Source of the DNA: Chloroflexota bacterium
GTDB lineage: Bacteria; Chloroflexota; Anaerolineae; UBA4142; SHND01
DNA length: 64,000 nucleotides
NCBI GenBank assembly: GCA_029778615.1
Contig: JAKOPZ010000123.1
Span: forward strand, 30,872-94,871
Reading direction: 5' to 3'
Shown here: positions 61,741 through 64,000 of the stretch, in pieces
Layout of the letters: each line of letters starts with the position of its first letter
Position numbering within the stretch: position 1 is the first letter of the stretch
Notes under the pieces: generated by a model
Databases searched by the model: none
What the model was told of the DNA's origin: nothing
Seen by the model: the letters and a program-made list of their open reading frames with translations, nothing else
Translations under genes and position numbers: made by a program

Positions 61741-63747
61741 ATGAAACGCGTACTCTTTATTCTAAGTCTCGCACTTTTTGCATCTATCACCGCGTGCCAG
61801 CAAGGACCCGCAGGTACGCCCACACCCACTCCCGGCGCCAACAAGCCGAATGTGGTCATTGTTTCTCCTGCAAGCAATGCCACAGTTCAAACCGGGGATG
61901 TGGTGAGTGTGCAGTCCACATCGGTGGACACCGAAGGCATTGTGCTGGTCGAACTGCTGGTTGATGGCGCGTCCGTGCAAAACAGTCCAACTCCGAACGG
62001 TCAGCCCCAACAACAATTTTCGGTCATTCAAAATTGGACGGCGACAACGCCCGGCACGCATACACTCACAGTCAAAGCGACCAACGCGCGATTGGGCGCG
62101 GGCGAAGCAAGCATCACCCTCAACGTCGCGCAAAAAATCGCGCAAGCTACTCAAACGCTTGTCATCAATCCGACCGAAGCGATTGCGACCGGCACGCCTA
62201 TTGTTGCAACGACGACGCCGGGCGCGCCGCCCACTGCTTCGGGTCCGACGACGTGTACACTGGCTTCGACTTTTATCAGCGATGTGACGATTCCGGATGG
62301 AACGACGGTGGCGCCCGGTGGTTCTTTTGTAAAAACGTGGGCAATTCAAAATGCTGGCACCTGTTCATGGGGTGGCGGTTACAACGCAGTGCTGGTCGGC
62401 GGGCTGCCGTTTGGCGCATCGTCACCGCAGCCGATTCCTGCCGCCGGTCCTGGCGACATCATCAATGTTTCCATCACGATGGTCGCGCCGACGACACCCG
62501 GTCCCGCATCGAGCGTTTGGCAATTGCAGGCATCGAACGGCGTCGTGTTTGGCACAAGGTTTGATGCTGTCATAAACGTCCCCGGCGCGCCGACGCCGCG
62601 TCCGCCAACCTCCATCCCGCCGACAGCGATTCCGCCTTCCGGATGTTCCGGCACGCCGCAGTTTTCAAGCTTTGTCGCGAACCCATCCACTATCAACGCA
62701 GGACAGTTGACCACGCTCAGCTGGGGCGCGGTTACGAACGCGAGCGCGGTGTATCTCACATCGCCGAGTGGAACGCAAGGAGTTGGGACACCGGGTTCGG
62801 TGCAGGTGCAGCCCTCGCAAACGACAACGTACACGCTTACCGCGTATTGCAACAACATTCCCGCACAAGTTCAAGTCACCGTGACAGTGAGCGGCAGCAG
62901 CGGCGGATGCAGTGGCACACCGGTCTTTAACGGATTCTACGCGAATCCGCAGACCATCAATGCCGGACAAGAAACGACGTTGACGTGGGGTCTCGTCCAA
63001 AATGCTTCGGCGGTGTATTTGCAATTACCAAGCCGGAGCGAAGGAGTTGCTTCGCCTGCCTCGCGCGTCGTGAAACCCTCGACGACGACAACCTACTCGC
63101 TCGTCGCGTATTGTGGCAACAATCAAGCTTCCGTTTCGGTGACCGTCAACGTCAACGGCGGCTGCAGCGGTACACCGGTCTTTCATGGTTTCACCGCGAA
63201 CCCGAGTACGATTAACAAAGGACAATCCAGCGTCTTGAGTTGGGGCATTGTGACCAACGCAACGTCGGTCATTTTGGAAACACCTCAAGGCAATAGCGGC
63301 GTTACCACTCCAAATCAACTCACGGTGTCGCCGCAGAGCACGACCAAGTACCGCTTGATTGCGTACTGTTACAACACATCCACTGCGCTCGGCGTCACCG
63401 TGACAGTGAACAACCCGCAGCCGCCAACGGCAACGCCTCCGCCGACACCCCAGCCCAATACGCAGATACGCAGCATCAAAGCCGAAACGAGCGGCAATCA
63501 GCAGTACCGCGTCAGTGTCAACTATTATTGGAACGGGCAAGATGCGCCTGCCCGAATGCAAGTCGTCGGCATCAACAAGGATGGCAAAGTTGTGACCAAT
63601 ACCGCGACGGCAGATGTGGCAAGCGGCGCGTTCCGCAACAGTGTTTTGAAAATTTCGGTGAACGGCAATCGGTCAGTGAGAGAATTCCAGGCATGTATCT
63701 TCGGCAGGAGCGGCAGCGAACTTGTCTGTCGCTCGCAAGCGCCGTAA
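61741..63747 (+). CDS. lipoprotein with NBR1-type Ig domain and three Ig-like repeats
   Basis: 668 residues. Lipobox ITAC with Cys19, so a membrane lipoprotein. An Ig-like domain at 35-135, a Thr/Ala linker, an NBR1-like Ig domain at about 175-285 (DVTIPDGTTVAPGGSFVKTW, then CSWGGGY). Next come three repeats of about 85-90 residues, each opening CSGTP.F..F.ANP.TIN.G and ending Y.L.AYC.N. A final about 90-residue domain closes. No catalytic motif. Likely a surface binding protein. Confidence 0.85.
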   Translation: MKRVLFILSLALFASITACQQGPAGTPTPTPGANKPNVVIVSPASNATVQTGDVVSVQSTSVDTEGIVLVELLVDGASVQNSPTPNGQPQQQFSVIQNWTATTPGTHTLTVKATNARLGAGEASITLNVAQKIAQATQTLVINPTEAIATGTPIVATTTPGAPPTASGPTTCTLASTFISDVTIPDGTTVAPGGSFVKTWAIQNAGTCSWGGGYNAVLVGGLPFGASSPQPIPAAGPGDIINVSITMVAPTTPGPASSVWQLQASNGVVFGTRFDAVINVPGAPTPRPPTSIPPTAIPPSGCSGTPQFSSFVANPSTINAGQLTTLSWGAVTNASAVYLTSPSGTQGVGTPGSVQVQPSQTTTYTLTAYCNNIPAQVQVTVTVSGSSGGCSGTPVFNGFYANPQTINAGQETTLTWGLVQNASAVYLQLPSRSEGVASPASRVVKPSTTTTYSLVAYCGNNQASVSVTVNVNGGCSGTPVFHGFTANPSTINKGQSSVLSWGIVTNATSVILETPQGNSGVTTPNQLTVSPQSTTKYRLIAYCYNTSTALGVTVTVNNPQPPTATPPPTPQPNTQIRSIKAETSGNQQYRVSVNYYWNGQDAPARMQVVGINKDGKVVTNTATADVASGAFRNSVLKISVNGNRSVREFQACIFGRSGSELVCRSQAP

Positions 63748-63752
63748 AAATC

Positions 63753-63787
63753 AAAACTGGAGGGTCGCAAGACCTTCCAGTTTTTTT
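63753..63787 (+). terminator. terminator after the lipoprotein
   Basis: AAAACTGGAGGGTC, GCAA loop, GACCTTCCAGTTTT (one G-T pair), then T run to 63787. Confidence 0.9.
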
Positions 63788-64000
63788 CTCCCTTGAAAAT
63801 GTTTTGTAGTGACGAATTCATTCGTCCGCCCAGGGGAACGATTGAGGCGATGTCGTTCATCGCACGTTACTACGAGCTGTTACGACGCGCTGTTACGACG
63901 CGGCGCCCATTTTCATTGGCTGCAGGTGAGCCAACGGCTCATGGACAACTCCCTTGAAAATGTTTTGTAGTGACGAATTCATTCGTCCGCCCGGGGAAAC
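63788..64000. repeat. direct repeats and small palindromes at the window end
   Basis: A direct repeat starting CTCCCTTGAAAATG occurs at 63788 and at 63949, running into the window edge. It contains GACGAAT-TC-ATTCGTC. Between the copies are GCGATG-TCGTT-CATCGC and two adjacent GCTGTTACGACGCG units. No gene is seen. Confidence 0.8.

Overview
The window reads as chromosomal DNA of a GC-rich, probably single-membrane bacterium, most likely a Chloroflexota member of the Anaerolineae type. The reasons are the mix of secreted PA14/LysM/FG-GAP/Ig-like surface proteins, a VanW-family protein, a geranylgeranyl-reductase-type flavoprotein, GT-C mannosyltransferase-like proteins, a 7TM-GAF sensor with a C-terminal HTH, no LPS genes, and intergenic hairpins built of 7-bp units. 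This placement is inference; no rRNA, tRNA or CRISPR array is present.

Layout. 1-8 kb (+): a deacetylase, a TPR scaffold protein, ndk, a PA14 surface protein and a VanW-family protein. 8-11.4 kb (-): a GGR-type oxidoreductase, ruvA, ruvC and yebC, the last preceded by a probable attenuator with a 35-codon leader ORF. 11.6-21.6 kb (+): a giant secreted FG-GAP protein, a membrane-tethered GH39-like hydrolase, a cupin, a GT39-like membrane glycosyltransferase and a TPR protein. 21.6-29.4 kb (-): a 7TM-GAF-HTH sensor and the translation/envelope block rpsB-tsf / pyrH-frr-uppS-cdsA, then an ion-channel-like protein. 29.7-30.5 kb (+): plsC. 30.6-38.5 kb (-): one tight run gatC, GT4, gatA, fkbM, DUF2237, pqqD-like, GT2, GT2, sulP. 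38.8-45.2 kb (+): a zinc-ribbon/OB-fold protein, a TctA-like permease, a YdjM-family protein, a flippase-like protein, a Mut7-C protein, a cold-shock protein and rsfS with a CTG start. 45.2-48.5 kb (-): a PA14-LysM protein, a beta-helix protein and a decayed second beta-helix gene carrying a MITE. 48.5-52.8 kb (-): a restriction-modification operon (methyltransferase, AvaI/BsoBI-like endonuclease, D12 adenine methylase) with a translationally coupled SDR. 53-58 kb: a PRC/MgtE-N/CBS protein with an Nramp-like transporter, a TM-anchored acidic protein (-), a P1-family peptidase and a coaX-like gene. 58-63.7 kb (+): a secreted GH13 amylase and an Ig-like lipoprotein. The end of the window is a direct-repeat region.

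Gene expression signals. Strong bipartite promoters (TTGACG-18-TATAAT twice) and extended -10 elements occur. Several -10 hexamers lie only 6-9 nt upstream of start codons, implying leaderless mRNAs. Other genes use clear AGGAGG-type ribosome binding sites, sometimes with TTG or CTG starts. Bidirectional U-tract hairpins separate convergent genes.

Most noteworthy: the yebC leader ORF/terminator; a 126-bp MITE family (two copies differing at two positions plus a relative with similar ends); heptamer-built intergenic hairpins; a PqqD-like protein with a peptide-like tail next to FkbM and glycosyltransferase genes inside the gatC...gatA run; a split MgtE-sensor/Nramp-like pair; altered motifs in CoaX and the Nramp-like protein; and a C-terminal cysteine-containing domain shared by two otherwise unrelated exported proteins.
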